Assembly: GCF_028657195.3 (NCBI RefSeq)
Contig: NZ_JANCPR020000012.1
Span: 124,001 to 188,000 of the forward strand
Direction: 5' to 3'
Source: Streptomyces iconiensis
GTDB lineage: Bacteria > Actinomycetota > Actinomycetes > Streptomycetales > Streptomycetaceae
Length of the DNA stretch: 64,000 nucleotides
Part shown: positions 21,342 through 29,520 of the stretch, in pieces
Layout of the letters: each line of letters opens with the position of its first letter
Numbering within the stretch: the first letter of the stretch is position 1
The notes under the pieces: model-generated
Seen by the model: only the letters and a program-made list of their open reading frames with translations
The model's database searches: none
Told to the model about the DNA's origin: nothing
Translations under genes and position numbers: made by a program

Positions 21342-22250
21342 ATGTCGATACGCCTGACCGCCGCCGCGAGCACCACCGGTGCGCTGCTGGGTATGAGCGC
21401 GCTCTTCCTCACCGCGGCGCCCACCGCGGCGGCAGCCGACCAGCCGGCACAGGCCGGGGCCGGATCGCCCCATCGCTCCCCCGTACCCGTGGCGCACCGA
21501 GGAGCGTCGGGTTACGCACCGGAGAACACACTCGCCGCCGTCGACAAGGCCGACCGGCTCGGCATCGACTGGGTCGAAAACGACGTGCAGCGCACCAAGG
21601 ACGGCGAGCTGATCGTCATCCACGACACCACGCTCTCCCGCACGACGGACGTCGAGCAGCGCTTCCCGGACAGGGCACCGTGGAAGGTCTCGGACTTCAC
21701 CGCGAAGGAGATCAGGACCCTGGACGCGGGAAGCTGGTTCGACGCCGAGTACAAGGGCGCCAAGGTGCCCACGCAGAAGGAGTACCTCGACCGCGTCAGC
21801 CGCAACGGGCAGCGGCTGCTGCTGGAGTTGAAGGCGCCCGAGCTGTACCCCGGCATCGAGCGCCAGACGCTCAAGGAACTGCGCCGTGAGGGCTGGCTCG
21901 ACCGTCGGCACACCAGGAACAAGCTCATCATCCAGAGCTTCAACGCCGATACGGTCAAGAAGGTGCACGACTACAAGCCGCAGGTGAAGACCGGCTTCCT
22001 CGGCAATCCGAAGGTGGAGGAACTGGCCTCCTACGCGAAGTTCTCCGACCAGATCAACCCCCGGCACGCCGCGGTCACCAAGGACTACGTGGACGCCATC
22101 CACGCGGTCAAGGGCCCGCGCCACCGTCCGCTGGAGGTCTTCACATGGACCGTGGACGACGCCTCGACGGCCAAGCGGGTCGCGGACGCCGGTGTGGACG
22201 GCATCATCTCCAACAAGCCCGACATCATCAGGGACGCCACCGCGAAGTGA
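21342..22250 (+). CDS. Secreted glycerophosphodiester phosphodiesterase
   Basis: 302 residues; ATG 21342 follows GAGGAG. A signal peptide covers about residues 1-35 (ending [10 protein letters not shown]). The GDPD catalytic signature is clear: [14 protein letters not shown] (about 50) with the catalytic His-Arg and the Glu ligand, [17 protein letters not shown] (about 78-95), ELK (about 167) and a C-terminal VFTWTVDD. It hydrolyses glycerophosphodiesters to glycerol-3-phosphate and an alcohol outside the cell, feeding phosphate and carbon supply. In S. coelicolor genes of this kind are PhoP-regulated; only a single GTTCAAC half unit (21248) is visible here, so Pho control is not supported by sequence. 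Confidence 0.92.
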   Translation: MSIRLTAAASTTGALLGMSALFLTAAPTAAAADQPAQAGAGSPHRSPVPVAHRGASGYAPENTLAAVDKADRLGIDWVENDVQRTKDGELIVIHDTTLSRTTDVEQRFPDRAPWKVSDFTAKEIRTLDAGSWFDAEYKGAKVPTQKEYLDRVSRNGQRLLLELKAPELYPGIERQTLKELRREGWLDRRHTRNKLIIQSFNADTVKKVHDYKPQVKTGFLGNPKVEELASYAKFSDQINPRHAAVTKDYVDAIHAVKGPRHRPLEVFTWTVDDASTAKRVADAGVDGIISNKPDIIRDATAK

Positions 22251-22319
22251 ACACGCGCGCCTGACCCCACCCGACGACCGCCTCGGCCGGCAGCTCTCAG
22301 CGGAGGGCTGCTGCCAAGT

Positions 22320-22385
22320 GGGCACGCACTGCCGGTGGGCACGCACTGCCGGTGGGGAGCTGCCGGTGGGGCACTGTCAGTGGGG
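22320..22385. repeat. 17-bp tandem repeats in front of ogt
   Basis: GGGCACGCACTGCCGGT occurs twice without gap (22320-22336, 22337-22353), followed by two shortened, diverged copies to 22385. The array sits where a -35 region for the ogt start would be. Confidence 0.75.
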
Positions 22386-22390
22386 CGCCC

Positions 22391-22396
22391 TAAGGT
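22391..22396 (+). promoter_or_regulatory. -10-like element of ogt (leaderless candidate)
   Basis: TAAGGT ends seven bases before ATG 22404; no Shine-Dalgarno lies between. Suggests a transcript starting at the ATG. Confidence 0.4.
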
Positions 22397-22403
22397 TCCC
22401 CGC

Positions 22404-22988
22404 ATGACTGATACGCCGGTGGAGCCGGTGGACACGGCACACGAGACGGTCTGCGCCTGGACGGTCAGGGACACACCCGTCGGACCGCTGCTGCTCGCGG
22501 CGACCGGTGAGGGCCTGGTCAACGTCGTCTTCCACGCACGGGAGGACACCGTCGACCGGGCCCTCGCCCGGCTCGCCGGCCGCCTGGGCACCGACCCGCG
22601 GCCTGCCGCCGGGACACCGGAGCCTCCCGCGGCGCTGACGGCCGCGACGGAAGAACTGGCCCGCTACTTCGACGGCGTCCCCGGCCCGTTCACCGTCCCC
22701 CTGGACTGGTCCCTCACCGGCGGCTTCCACGCCCGCGTCCTGCGCGAGCTGGCCTCCTCGGTCCCGTACGGCACCACGGTCGGCTATCAGGACCTCGCCC
22801 GCCGCGTGGGCGAGCCGGGCGCGGCACGCGCCGTGGGCGTCGCCATGGGCGCCAATCCACTCCCCGTCGTCGTTCCCTGCCATCGCGTCCTGGAGTCCAG
22901 CGGTGCGATAGGCGGCTTCGGCGGCGGTCTGGAGACCAAGCGCACCCTTCTCAGCCTGGAGGGAGTGCTGCCCGAACCGCTGTTCTGA
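22404..22988 (+). CDS. ogt: Methylated-DNA-[protein]-cysteine S-methyltransferase
   Basis: 194 residues. This suicide enzyme transfers a methyl group from O6-methylguanine (or O4-methylthymine) to its own cysteine. The acceptor motif VVPCHRVLES (Cys about 154) is intact, with the DNA-binding helix-wing SSVPYGTTVGYQDLARRVG just before it and the arginine finger in that segment. The N-terminal half (residues 15-90) is the variable RNase-H-like domain. No Ada-type regulatory domain, so Ogt rather than Ada. ATG 22404 is preceded by TAAGGT rather than a ribosome binding site. A hairpin follows the stop. Confidence 0.95.
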   Translation: MTDTPVEPVDTAHETVCAWTVRDTPVGPLLLAATGEGLVNVVFHAREDTVDRALARLAGRLGTDPRPAAGTPEPPAALTAATEELARYFDGVPGPFTVPLDWSLTGGFHARVLRELASSVPYGTTVGYQDLARRVGEPGAARAVGVAMGANPLPVVVPCHRVLESSGAIGGFGGGLETKRTLLSLEGVLPEPLF

Positions 22989-22992
22989 ACCG

Positions 22993-23019
22993 CCGGAACC
23001 GTCTGAACAGCGGTTCCGG
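22993..23019 (+). terminator. Hairpin after ogt
   Basis: CCGGAACCG (22993-23001) pairs with CGGTTCCGG (23011-23019), nine-base loop, four bases after the ogt stop. Confidence 0.65.
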
Positions 23020-23080
23020 ACAACGGCTCCGAGCCGATTACCCGTGGTGAGCCCGTGGGTCGCGATGCCAGACTGCCGCC

Positions 23081-24394
23081 GTGAGCGACACGGGTGTACA
23101 CGGAGACGGTGCTGACGAGGCACACATAGCGCAACTCACGGCGGGCGCGGGACTGGAGGCCGTACGGCGGCGGGTCCAGTGGGCGCTGGTGGTGAGCCAG
23201 ATACTCGGCGGGCTCGGGGTCGCCACGGCCATCGCGCTGGCCGCCGTGCTGGCAACGGAGATCGGCGGCTCGGAGGCGGTGGCGGGGCTCGCGTCCACGT
23301 CCTCCGTCGTGGGCACGGCACTGCTCTCGCTGCCGTTCGCCGCACTGATGGCGGCGCGGGGCCGCCGCGTGGGGCTGACCGTCGCGTACGCCGTGGCGGC
23401 CGTGGGCGGAACCGTCGTGGTGGTGGCGGCGACGCTGGAGAACTTTCCGCTGCTCCTGGTGGGCATGGCGGCGTTCGGCGCGGGGAGTTCGGCCAACCTC
23501 CAGGCGCGGTTCGCCGCCGCCGACCTGGCGGAGCCCGCACGTCGCGGGCGTGCCATCTCGACCGTCGTATGGGCCACGACCATCGGCGCCGTACTCGGCC
23601 CCAACGTCGCCGCGCCGGCGGGCAGAAGCGTCGCGGGGCTGGGCATCCCGGAGGCGGCCGGGCCCTTCGCGTGGGGAACGGGCGTCTTCGTGGTGGCCGC
23701 GCTGCTGGTCCACCTCATGCTGCGCCCCGACCCGCTGCTCACCGCGCGGGCGCTGGCCCGCGCCGGTGCCGGTGCGAAGGGCGAAGAGACGGGCGGCGAA
23801 CGGTCGTTGAGGGCCGGACTGGCCGCTGTCACCGCGTCCTCCTCGGCCCGCGTGGCGCTCGTCGCGATCGCCGGATCGCACACCGTCATGGTCTCGGTGA
23901 TGGTGATGACGCCGGTCGACCTGGGCGGCCACGGCGCGGGGCTGGAGCTGATCGGCCTGGTCATCAGCGGGCACATCACCGGCATGTACGCGTTCTCGCC
24001 GGTCATGGGCTGGCTCGCGGACCGTATCGGCAGGCTGAGCGTGATCCTCCTGGGCGTGGCGCTGCTCGCCTGCGCGACCGCGCTGGCCGGTACGTCGAAC
24101 GGTAACCACGCGCAGTCAGCCGCCGGGCTCTTCCTTCTGGGGCTCGGCTGGTCGGCGGGGCTGGTCTCGGGCTCGGCGCTGCTGACCGACTCGGTGCCGC
24201 AGCCTGCACGGGCCGCCGTCCAGGGCCTCTCGGACCTCATCATGAACTCGGCCGCCGGTGTGGGCGGCGTACTCTCCGGCCTCGTCGTGGCCGAGGCCGG
24301 CTACGGCTGGCTCAACGCGCTGGCAGCGGCACTGCTCATACCCGTGGCAGCGATGGCCCTGCTCCCGGGCCGGCGGAGCGCACGAGCGGCCTGA
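23081..24394 (+). CDS. Major facilitator superfamily transporter
   Basis: 437 residues from GTG 23081. About 12 hydrophobic segments in two halves, separated by a charged loop near residues 220-245 (RPDPLLTARALARAG ... ERSL). The MFS loop motif appears as MAARGRRVG after TM2 and as GWLADRIGRLS after TM8. A polar N-terminus of ~30 residues precedes TM1. Substrate cannot be inferred; the fold suggests drug or metabolite efflux. CAGACT six bases before the GTG is a weak -10. The converging PIG-L gene ends 31 bases beyond the stop. Confidence 0.85.
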   Translation: MSDTGVHGDGADEAHIAQLTAGAGLEAVRRRVQWALVVSQILGGLGVATAIALAAVLATEIGGSEAVAGLASTSSVVGTALLSLPFAALMAARGRRVGLTVAYAVAAVGGTVVVVAATLENFPLLLVGMAAFGAGSSANLQARFAAADLAEPARRGRAISTVVWATTIGAVLGPNVAAPAGRSVAGLGIPEAAGPFAWGTGVFVVAALLVHLMLRPDPLLTARALARAGAGAKGEETGGERSLRAGLAAVTASSSARVALVAIAGSHTVMVSVMVMTPVDLGGHGAGLELIGLVISGHITGMYAFSPVMGWLADRIGRLSVILLGVALLACATALAGTSNGNHAQSAAGLFLLGLGWSAGLVSGSALLTDSVPQPARAAVQGLSDLIMNSAAGVGGVLSGLVVAEAGYGWLNALAAALLIPVAAMALLPGRRSARAA

Positions 24395-24424
24395 CGCGCC
24401 AACCGCGCGGGCACGCGGGGTGTT

Positions 24425-25207
24425 TCAGCAGGGGAACAGTTCGAAGGCGACGGCTCTGCGGCCCCCGTAGCGTGCGCCGTACATCTCCATGCCGCCGTCC
24501 ACGACCGTGCGCGCGTACGCCTCGGGGTCCTCGTCCGTGAGCCCGGTGATGTAGGCCCTGTGCTCCATCAGCGAGGCGAGGCCCTTGCGCGCGGCCTCTT
24601 CGCCGATGGCGACGGCGTGCGTCACGGAGTGCGAGGCGTTGACGGCGACCCAGCGCACGCCGTCCCAGGGTTCGACGCCGTCCTTGCCCAACTGCTCCGT
24701 GAAGATCCACCTGTTGCCCGCGTCCCCGACGGCGTCCAGCGTGGAGCGGCCGACCGCGCGGTGGTCGGGGGTGTTACGGGGGCTCCCTGGTCCGGCGCCC
24801 CAGCTGTCGTGGTGGTTGATGGTGAGGACCAGTTCGGGGCGGTGCCTGCGGATCGCGGAGGCGATGTCCCCGCGCAGCGCGAGGCCCTCCTCGATCACGC
24901 CGTCCCTGTGGTCGAGGAACTCCACGGTCGTGACACCCACGGCGGCTGCGCTCGCGCGCTCTTCCGCCTCACGCACCCGCGCGGCCTCGGCCGGCTCCAT
25001 GCTGTCGATGCCCGCCTCTCCCCTGGTCGCGAGCAGGTACGTGATCTCCTTGCCCCGCGCCGCCCACTCCGCGACGGCGGAGGCGGCACCGTACTCCAGG
25101 TCGTCGGGGTGGGCGACCACGGCCAGCGCGCGCTGCCAGTCCTCGGGCATCGCCGCCAACTGCGGCTCGGCGCCCAGGGTTTCCCCGCTGTCAGCCGTAC
25201 CGGCCAT
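24425..25207 (-). CDS. PIG-L family deacetylase
   Basis: 260 residues. ATG 25207 is preferred because GAGGAGAGG lies eight bases upstream; GTG 25216 would sit too close to it. The zinc-binding motif AHPDDLEYG (about residues 33-41) and the later HHDSWG and TPDHRAVG, with their histidines, define the LmbE/PIG-L fold, which removes N-acetyl groups from GlcNAc-type substrates. In actinomycetes members act in mycothiol synthesis (MshB), conjugate hydrolysis (Mca) or secondary metabolism. This one is not clearly MshB, and the substrate is undetermined. Next upstream on the same strand is the MHYT protein (63 bases). Confidence 0.87.
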   Translation of the reverse strand: MAGTADSGETLGAEPQLAAMPEDWQRALAVVAHPDDLEYGAASAVAEWAARGKEITYLLATRGEAGIDSMEPAEAARVREAEERASAAAVGVTTVEFLDHRDGVIEEGLALRGDIASAIRRHRPELVLTINHHDSWGAGPGSPRNTPDHRAVGRSTLDAVGDAGNRWIFTEQLGKDGVEPWDGVRWVAVNASHSVTHAVAIGEEAARKGLASLMEHRAYITGLTDEDPEAYARTVVDGGMEMYGARYGGRRAVAFELFPC

Positions 25208-25270
25208 CCGCCTCACCTCTCCTCGTCCGTGCGCCGGTCGCCCGGAGACCCCGGTCGGCGCGTTCCCGGA

Positions 25271-26098
25271 TCAACGTTCGAACGGCGTCCATTCCAGTTT
25301 CTCACCGCTGCCCTCGCCCGGCCTGGTGCCCCATTCCCGTTTGCCGTCGCGCTCCATCATCGGGTCGAGGCTCACGAAGAGCCCCACGAACAGCAGCAGC
25401 AGTACGGGCCCGATGAGGATGGGGGTGAGGGTGGAGATCGCGGAGGTGCCGCCCTGCTGTGCGGCTCCGGAGTGGACATGGACGGCGACCGCCTCCATCG
25501 CCGTGTAGTGCATGCCGCTGACGGCCACACCCATGATCAGCGCGGCGCCGATCGCGGCGCTGACCAGCCTTACCGACATGGCGAACCAGAGCGCAGCCGT
25601 CGCGGCGAACACCGCGATGCCGATCGAGAGCAGCACGATCTTCACGTCGTACTCGATGCTGCCCGGCATCCGCATGCTCGCCATGCCCAGGTAGTGCATC
25701 GCGGCGACGCCGAGGCCCGTGATGACCCCGCCGCTGAGAAGCGCGGCCGTGGTGCGTCCCTTGTAACCGACGAGGAAGATGCCGACCCCGACGACCAGTA
25801 CGGCGACACCGAGGCTCGCGAAGGTCAGCAGCAGGTCGTACTGGATCTCGATGTTCCGCGCCGTGAAGCCCATCATCGCGAGGAAGTGCATCGTGAAGAT
25901 GCCCGTGCCGATGGCCAGCGAGCCGAGGAACAGCCAGCCGGCCCGCTCCGAGCGCTTCAGGCTGAGCGCACGCGCCGTACACCTGAGCCCCAGCGCGCTC
26001 CCCAGGCACGCCACCACGTACGCCGCGATCGGCGTGATCAACCCGTACGAAAAGCCGTCAACCGGCACACCGGCAGCGCTCTGCATCATCATCCCCAT
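25271..26098 (-). CDS. MHYT-domain integral membrane sensor protein
   Basis: 275 residues from ATG 26098; ATG 26086 is an alternative with GGGGA upstream. Seven hydrophobic helices carry three MHYT-type motifs, MHFLAM, MHYLGM and MHYTAM, the defining features of this family, proposed to bind copper and sense diatomic gases or redox state. In many bacteria MHYT is fused to GGDEF/EAL domains; here it is stand-alone with only a short charged cytoplasmic tail, as is usual in Streptomyces. Output partner unknown. Confidence 0.9.
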   Translation of the reverse strand: MGMMMQSAAGVPVDGFSYGLITPIAAYVVACLGSALGLRCTARALSLKRSERAGWLFLGSLAIGTGIFTMHFLAMMGFTARNIEIQYDLLLTFASLGVAVLVVGVGIFLVGYKGRTTAALLSGGVITGLGVAAMHYLGMASMRMPGSIEYDVKIVLLSIGIAVFAATAALWFAMSVRLVSAAIGAALIMGVAVSGMHYTAMEAVAVHVHSGAAQQGGTSAISTLTPILIGPVLLLLFVGLFVSLDPMMERDGKREWGTRPGEGSGEKLEWTPFER

Positions 26099-26200
26099 AC
26101 CAGGACCTGGACTCGGCCGCTCAGTGGTCGGAAAGCCGTCACATTTTGCGCACAAGTGCGAACGCGGGCCCATCGTAGGGACACAACCCCCCACAGGTGA

Positions 26201-26227
26201 CCCCTTCGGCGAAGCTCGCCGAAGGGG
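26201..26227 (-). terminator. 12-bp hairpin after the PemK-like gene
   Basis: CCCCTTCGGCGA (26201-26212) and TCGCCGAAGGGG (26216-26227) pair perfectly around three bases. It lies between the PemK-like stop (26401) and the MHYT start (26098), so it separates two minus-strand genes; the ~175 bases from 26228 to 26400 hold nothing else I recognise. Confidence 0.75.
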
Positions 26228-26400
26228 ATGTCAGAGCGTTATCGGAGGGATGTCATCGAGATACAGCACGACGTCAGCGGGGGCGATCGACAACCGCGAC
26301 GTCAGCGGGTGTCCGCGGCGGTACGGGCGCCTTCGCGGCAAGGGTGTGCGCTCAGGCGGCACCGGGGTGCCGCCGGCGGTCGCGGAAAGCGCCGGGGCCC

Positions 26401-26898
26401 TCAACGCCAGCCGTACACCTGCCGTAGCCGGTCGGTGACGGCGTTGAAGCGGGCACGGTCGAGCGCGCACGCCTCGCGGCGCATGCCGTCACCGTGCACG
26501 CGCAGCACCCGCCCGAGCCCCACCCACGAGTCCCGCCCCTCCCTGTCCCACGGCCCCGACCCGAGCGGCATCCACTCCTCGTCGCCCCGCCGCTTGGAGG
26601 TGAGCTGTACGGCGAGCACGGTGCCGCCCCGTTCGCGCGCGACGATCAGCACCGGCCTGTCCTTGCCCCTGCCGTCGTTCTCCTCGTACGGCACCCACGT
26701 CCACACGATCTCCCCGGGATCGGGCTCCCCGTCAGGATCGGGCGCGTAGACGGTGTGGACCTGCCCCACCGAACGGGGCTCCACCTGCGTGGTCGCACCG
26801 CTCCCACAGCGGCCGGGGACGTACTCGTCCACCGTGGCGGCGTCCGCGCGCCGGAGGGGTTGCTTGTCGTCGAGGGATGCGTCGCGCACATGACTCAT
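26401..26898 (-). CDS. Orphan PemK/MazF-family toxin-like protein
   Basis: 165 residues. The core begins near residue 60 with PDPGEIVWTWVPYEE and DRPVLIVARERGGTVLAVQLTSK, the SH3-like barrel signature of PemK/MazF endoribonucleases (usually ~110 residues). Preceded by a ~55-residue polar extension. No antitoxin-like gene is adjacent: the neighbours are an MHYT protein and a divergent methyltransferase. It may therefore be a domesticated or inactive member. No ribosome binding site at proper distance, but TAGCTT (26905-26910) ends six bases before ATG 26898, so leaderless expression is plausible. Confidence 0.75.
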   Translation of the reverse strand: MSHVRDASLDDKQPLRRADAATVDEYVPGRCGSGATTQVEPRSVGQVHTVYAPDPDGEPDPGEIVWTWVPYEENDGRGKDRPVLIVARERGGTVLAVQLTSKRRGDEEWMPLGSGPWDREGRDSWVGLGRVLRVHGDGMRREACALDRARFNAVTDRLRQVYGWR

Positions 26899-26904
26899 GG
26901 CCTC

Positions 26905-26910
26905 AAGCTA
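26905..26910 (-). promoter_or_regulatory. -10-like element of the PemK-like gene
   Basis: TAGCTT on the minus strand, six bases before ATG 26898; TANNNT type, no -35 recognised. Confidence 0.35.
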
Positions 26911-27055
26911 TCGCCCGGGCCTCCCCATGAACCTTCCGCTTGCGGGAAGGGAAGGTAGGGAAACCGGCGGGGCGCGCGAGACACGGACCTCCAGGCCCCA
27001 ACTCCCTTGCCCCGCACCAGACTTGCCGCAACGATCCGGAAGGTGAGGCACCGCC

Positions 27056-27874
27056 ATGCCTCCTGACGCCTCCACCCGCCACGGCCGGCCCGGACCCCGC
27101 ACACGCCGCCGTGCCTCTGGCCGAAAACGGCTCCTGCACGCGGCCCGGCATCCCGACCGCCTCCTGCGGTACGTGCGGCGCCTGACCCGCGACTGGCGAC
27201 TGCTGCGCGCCTCGGGCGGCGACCACATCGCGTTCTACCGCGCGGTGATGCGCTCCGACGTGTCCAAAGACGCCAACGCGGCCGTCGGCACGCCCTCCCA
27301 GGAGCGCTGGGAGGCGGTGGGCGAGCTCCAGTTCAGCTACTTGCGCTCACACGGGCTGCTGCCGACGCACCATCTGCTGGAGATCGGGTGCGGCAATCTG
27401 CGCGCGGGGTGGCGGTTCATCGACTACCTCGCGCCCGGCCACTACTACGGCGTCGACATCTCCCCCGACATCCTGCTCGCGGCACAGCGCGTGCTGGCCG
27501 CACGCGGGCTCCAGGGCAAGCTGCCGCACCTCTCACTGGTGGAGGACATGGGCCTCGCACACCTCCCCGAGGGCCACTTCGACATGGCGCACGCGCACAG
27601 TGTCTTCTCGCACTCGCCCCTGCACGTGATCGACGAGTGCCTCACTCATATCCCCCGCGTCCTCAAACCGGGTGGCTTCCTCGACTTCACGTACAACAGG
27701 ACCGACGACGAGGAACACCACGTCCTGCACGAGGACTTCTACTACCGCCCCGCCACCCTCATCGCCCTCGCCGAGAACAAGGGCCTCACCGCGGCCCCCA
27801 TGGACGACTGGGACGCGCTCCCCCACAGACAGTGCAAGATCCGCGTCACGGCCCCGCCCAGCCCCTCGCCATGA
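27056..27874 (+). CDS. Class I SAM-dependent methyltransferase
   Basis: 272 residues; ATG 27056 follows GGTGAGG. Motif I LLEIGCGNLRAG (about residue 104), the acidic GVDISPD (about 128), VEDMGLAHLPEGHFDMAHAHSV (motifs II/III) and VLKPGGFL (about 203) define the Rossmann methyltransferase fold. The first ~75 residues are Arg-rich, with a segment (HARRHPDRLLRYVRR-like) seen in sugar- or lipid-associated methyltransferases. Acceptor unknown. Divergent from the PemK-like gene, convergent with the TPR gene. Confidence 0.83.
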   Translation: MPPDASTRHGRPGPRTRRRASGRKRLLHAARHPDRLLRYVRRLTRDWRLLRASGGDHIAFYRAVMRSDVSKDANAAVGTPSQERWEAVGELQFSYLRSHGLLPTHHLLEIGCGNLRAGWRFIDYLAPGHYYGVDISPDILLAAQRVLAARGLQGKLPHLSLVEDMGLAHLPEGHFDMAHAHSVFSHSPLHVIDECLTHIPRVLKPGGFLDFTYNRTDDEEHHVLHEDFYYRPATLIALAENKGLTAAPMDDWDALPHRQCKIRVTAPPSPSP

Positions 27875-28143
27875 GGCCGGGGCCGAGCCCTTCGCCGGAG
27901 GCGCCGGAGGCCGGGAACGCCGATACCGCTGATCACGCCGGTACCGCCAATACCGCCGCTACCGCCGAGGGCAACGCCTCGCCCGAGGTCGGGAGGACCG
28001 CGAACGCCGGGCACACAGGGCACGCCTGGCACACCGAGAACGCCGGGAACGCCGGGAACACCGCGAACGCCAGGAGAGGGGGCAGGCGCACGCCTTGGGA
28101 CCGGCCGGGGCCGGCCCGTACGCGGCGGTCGGCTGCGCGTGGT
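27875..28143. other. Low-complexity gap with GAACGCCGG-type repeats
   Basis: 269 bases between convergent stops. It contains many degenerate copies of (G)AACGCCGGG and TACCGCC units (27915-28075). A plus frame beginning at the overlapping ATG 27871 would give an Asn/Ala/Thr-rich peptide, but it runs on antisense through the TPR gene and lacks a ribosome binding site, so I do not call it. Confidence 0.5.
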
Positions 28144-29520
28144 TCAGACCTCCGCCGCACCCAGCCGTTCGCGCAGCTGTTCCGCGCGGGGGCTGCCGCC
28201 CGCCTCGTAGATCTCCAGGGCGCGCAGCAGCCGTTCGTGCGCCGCTTCCGGCTCGCTCTGGCGCTCGTCCAGGGTCGCCCATGCCTCCAGGGCCTGTGCC
28301 TCGTAGTGCGTGGACTGTGTCTCGCGCAGCATCCGCACGGCTTCCCCGTACGCCTCGCGCGCCGCCTCGTGCTCACCGAGCGACTGACGCACGCGGCCGA
28401 GGGCCGCGAGGGCGCGGCCCGCCATCCGTGTGTCGTCCAGCTCCTGGAAGCGCTCGTGGACGCCAAGCAGTTCGGCGAGCGCCCGGTCGTGCTGCCCCGT
28501 CACGTCGAGAGCGCAGGCGAGGAAGAAACGCGCCGTGGCGATGCCCCGCACACCGCCTGTCCGGTCACCGGACTCGGCGGACTCGGCGGACTCGGCGGCG
28601 ACCTCATCCGGCTCACCGGAGCCGCCGTGTCCTTCACCTTCGTGCTCTCCGCTTGCGCGCTGTGCGAATTGCTCGTTGAGTTCGATCGAGCGCTCGTAGG
28701 ACTCGATGGCCCGCTGGGCGTCGTGGCGGTCCCAGTAGCGCCCGTCGAACTCGCGTACCGAGGCACGCAGCGGCAGGTTGCCGGTCTTCTCCGCGCGTGC
28801 CAGCGCGAGGTCGAGTTCCTCGCGGGCACGCGCGTCCTCGCCGAGGTCGAGCAGTGGGCGTGACAGCAGGGCGCGCAGCAGGGCCTCGGCGTCGGGCCTG
28901 CCGTCGGCTGCCGCAGCGCCGGCGCCCAGCTCGCAGCAGACGCGCCAGTCGTCGAGGTGGCGGTGGTTGAGGTAGAGCGCGGTGAGGGACTCGGCGAGCT
29001 GCCACACCTGGTGTTCCATGCCGCCGTCTTCGGCCGCGGCACGCAGTACGGCGAGCGCTTCGTGGCGCTCGGCCGCGAGCCAGGCGAGGGCGGCGCGGCG
29101 GCGGTCAGGGCCCTCGAACGGGTCGTAGGCGTGCGGACGCCGGGTGGCCTCGCCGCCGATGCGCAGCCGGTCTCCCATCACGGCGAGGTCGGCGAATGCG
29201 GCGCCTGTGACGTAGTAGTCGACGCAGCGCTCCAGCACCGCGTCGCGCTCGTGTTCGCTCTCCTCGTCCATGGCGCGCTCACGTGCGTGCGAGCGTACGA
29301 GGTCATGGAAGCGGTAGCGGCCGTCCTCCTCGCCCCACTCCAGGAGCGCGGCCTCCTCCAGCGCGAAGAGGAGGTCGTCCGCTGTCTGCGGGTCGACTCC
29401 CGCGACGCAGACGGCGGTGCCGATGTCGACACTCCGCCCTGGGAACAGTCCGAGCAGGCGGTACAGCCGGGCCTCCTCTGCCGTGAGACCCGAATACGCG
29501 ACGGTGAAAACTGCGGACAC
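28144..29520 (-). CDS. TPR protein resembling the C-terminal part of NB-ARC/SARP regulators
   Basis: 458 residues; GTG 29520 follows AGGGGG by eight bases. The first ~90 residues (YSGLTAEEARLYRLLGLFPG ... RYRFHDLVRSHARE) match the winged-helix segment that follows the NTPase in AfsR-like NB-ARC proteins; the rest (about 160-458) is tetratricopeptide repeats, including FDGRYWDRHDAQRAIESYERSIELNEQ and REAYGEAVRMLRETQ. There is no P-loop, so it lacks the switch domain of its relatives. A Ser/Glu/Gly-rich insertion lies near residues 300-325. Likely a protein-interaction scaffold. It could be a truncated relic, but reading frame and codon use look healthy. Confidence 0.75.
   Translation of the reverse strand: MSAVFTVAYSGLTAEEARLYRLLGLFPGRSVDIGTAVCVAGVDPQTADDLLFALEEAALLEWGEEDGRYRFHDLVRSHARERAMDEESEHERDAVLERCVDYYVTGAAFADLAVMGDRLRIGGEATRRPHAYDPFEGPDRRRAALAWLAAERHEALAVLRAAAEDGGMEHQVWQLAESLTALYLNHRHLDDWRVCCELGAGAAAADGRPDAEALLRALLSRPLLDLGEDARAREELDLALARAEKTGNLPLRASVREFDGRYWDRHDAQRAIESYERSIELNEQFAQRASGEHEGEGHGGSGEPDEVAAESAESAESGDRTGGVRGIATARFFLACALDVTGQHDRALAELLGVHERFQELDDTRMAGRALAALGRVRQSLGEHEAAREAYGEAVRMLRETQSTHYEAQALEAWATLDERQSEPEAAHERLLRALEIYEAGGSPRAEQLRERLGAAEV

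Noticed and set aside
27871-28143. Asn/Ala/Thr-rich plus frame overlapping the methyltransferase stop
   Set aside because: Low complexity, no ribosome binding site, and it continues antisense through the TPR gene.
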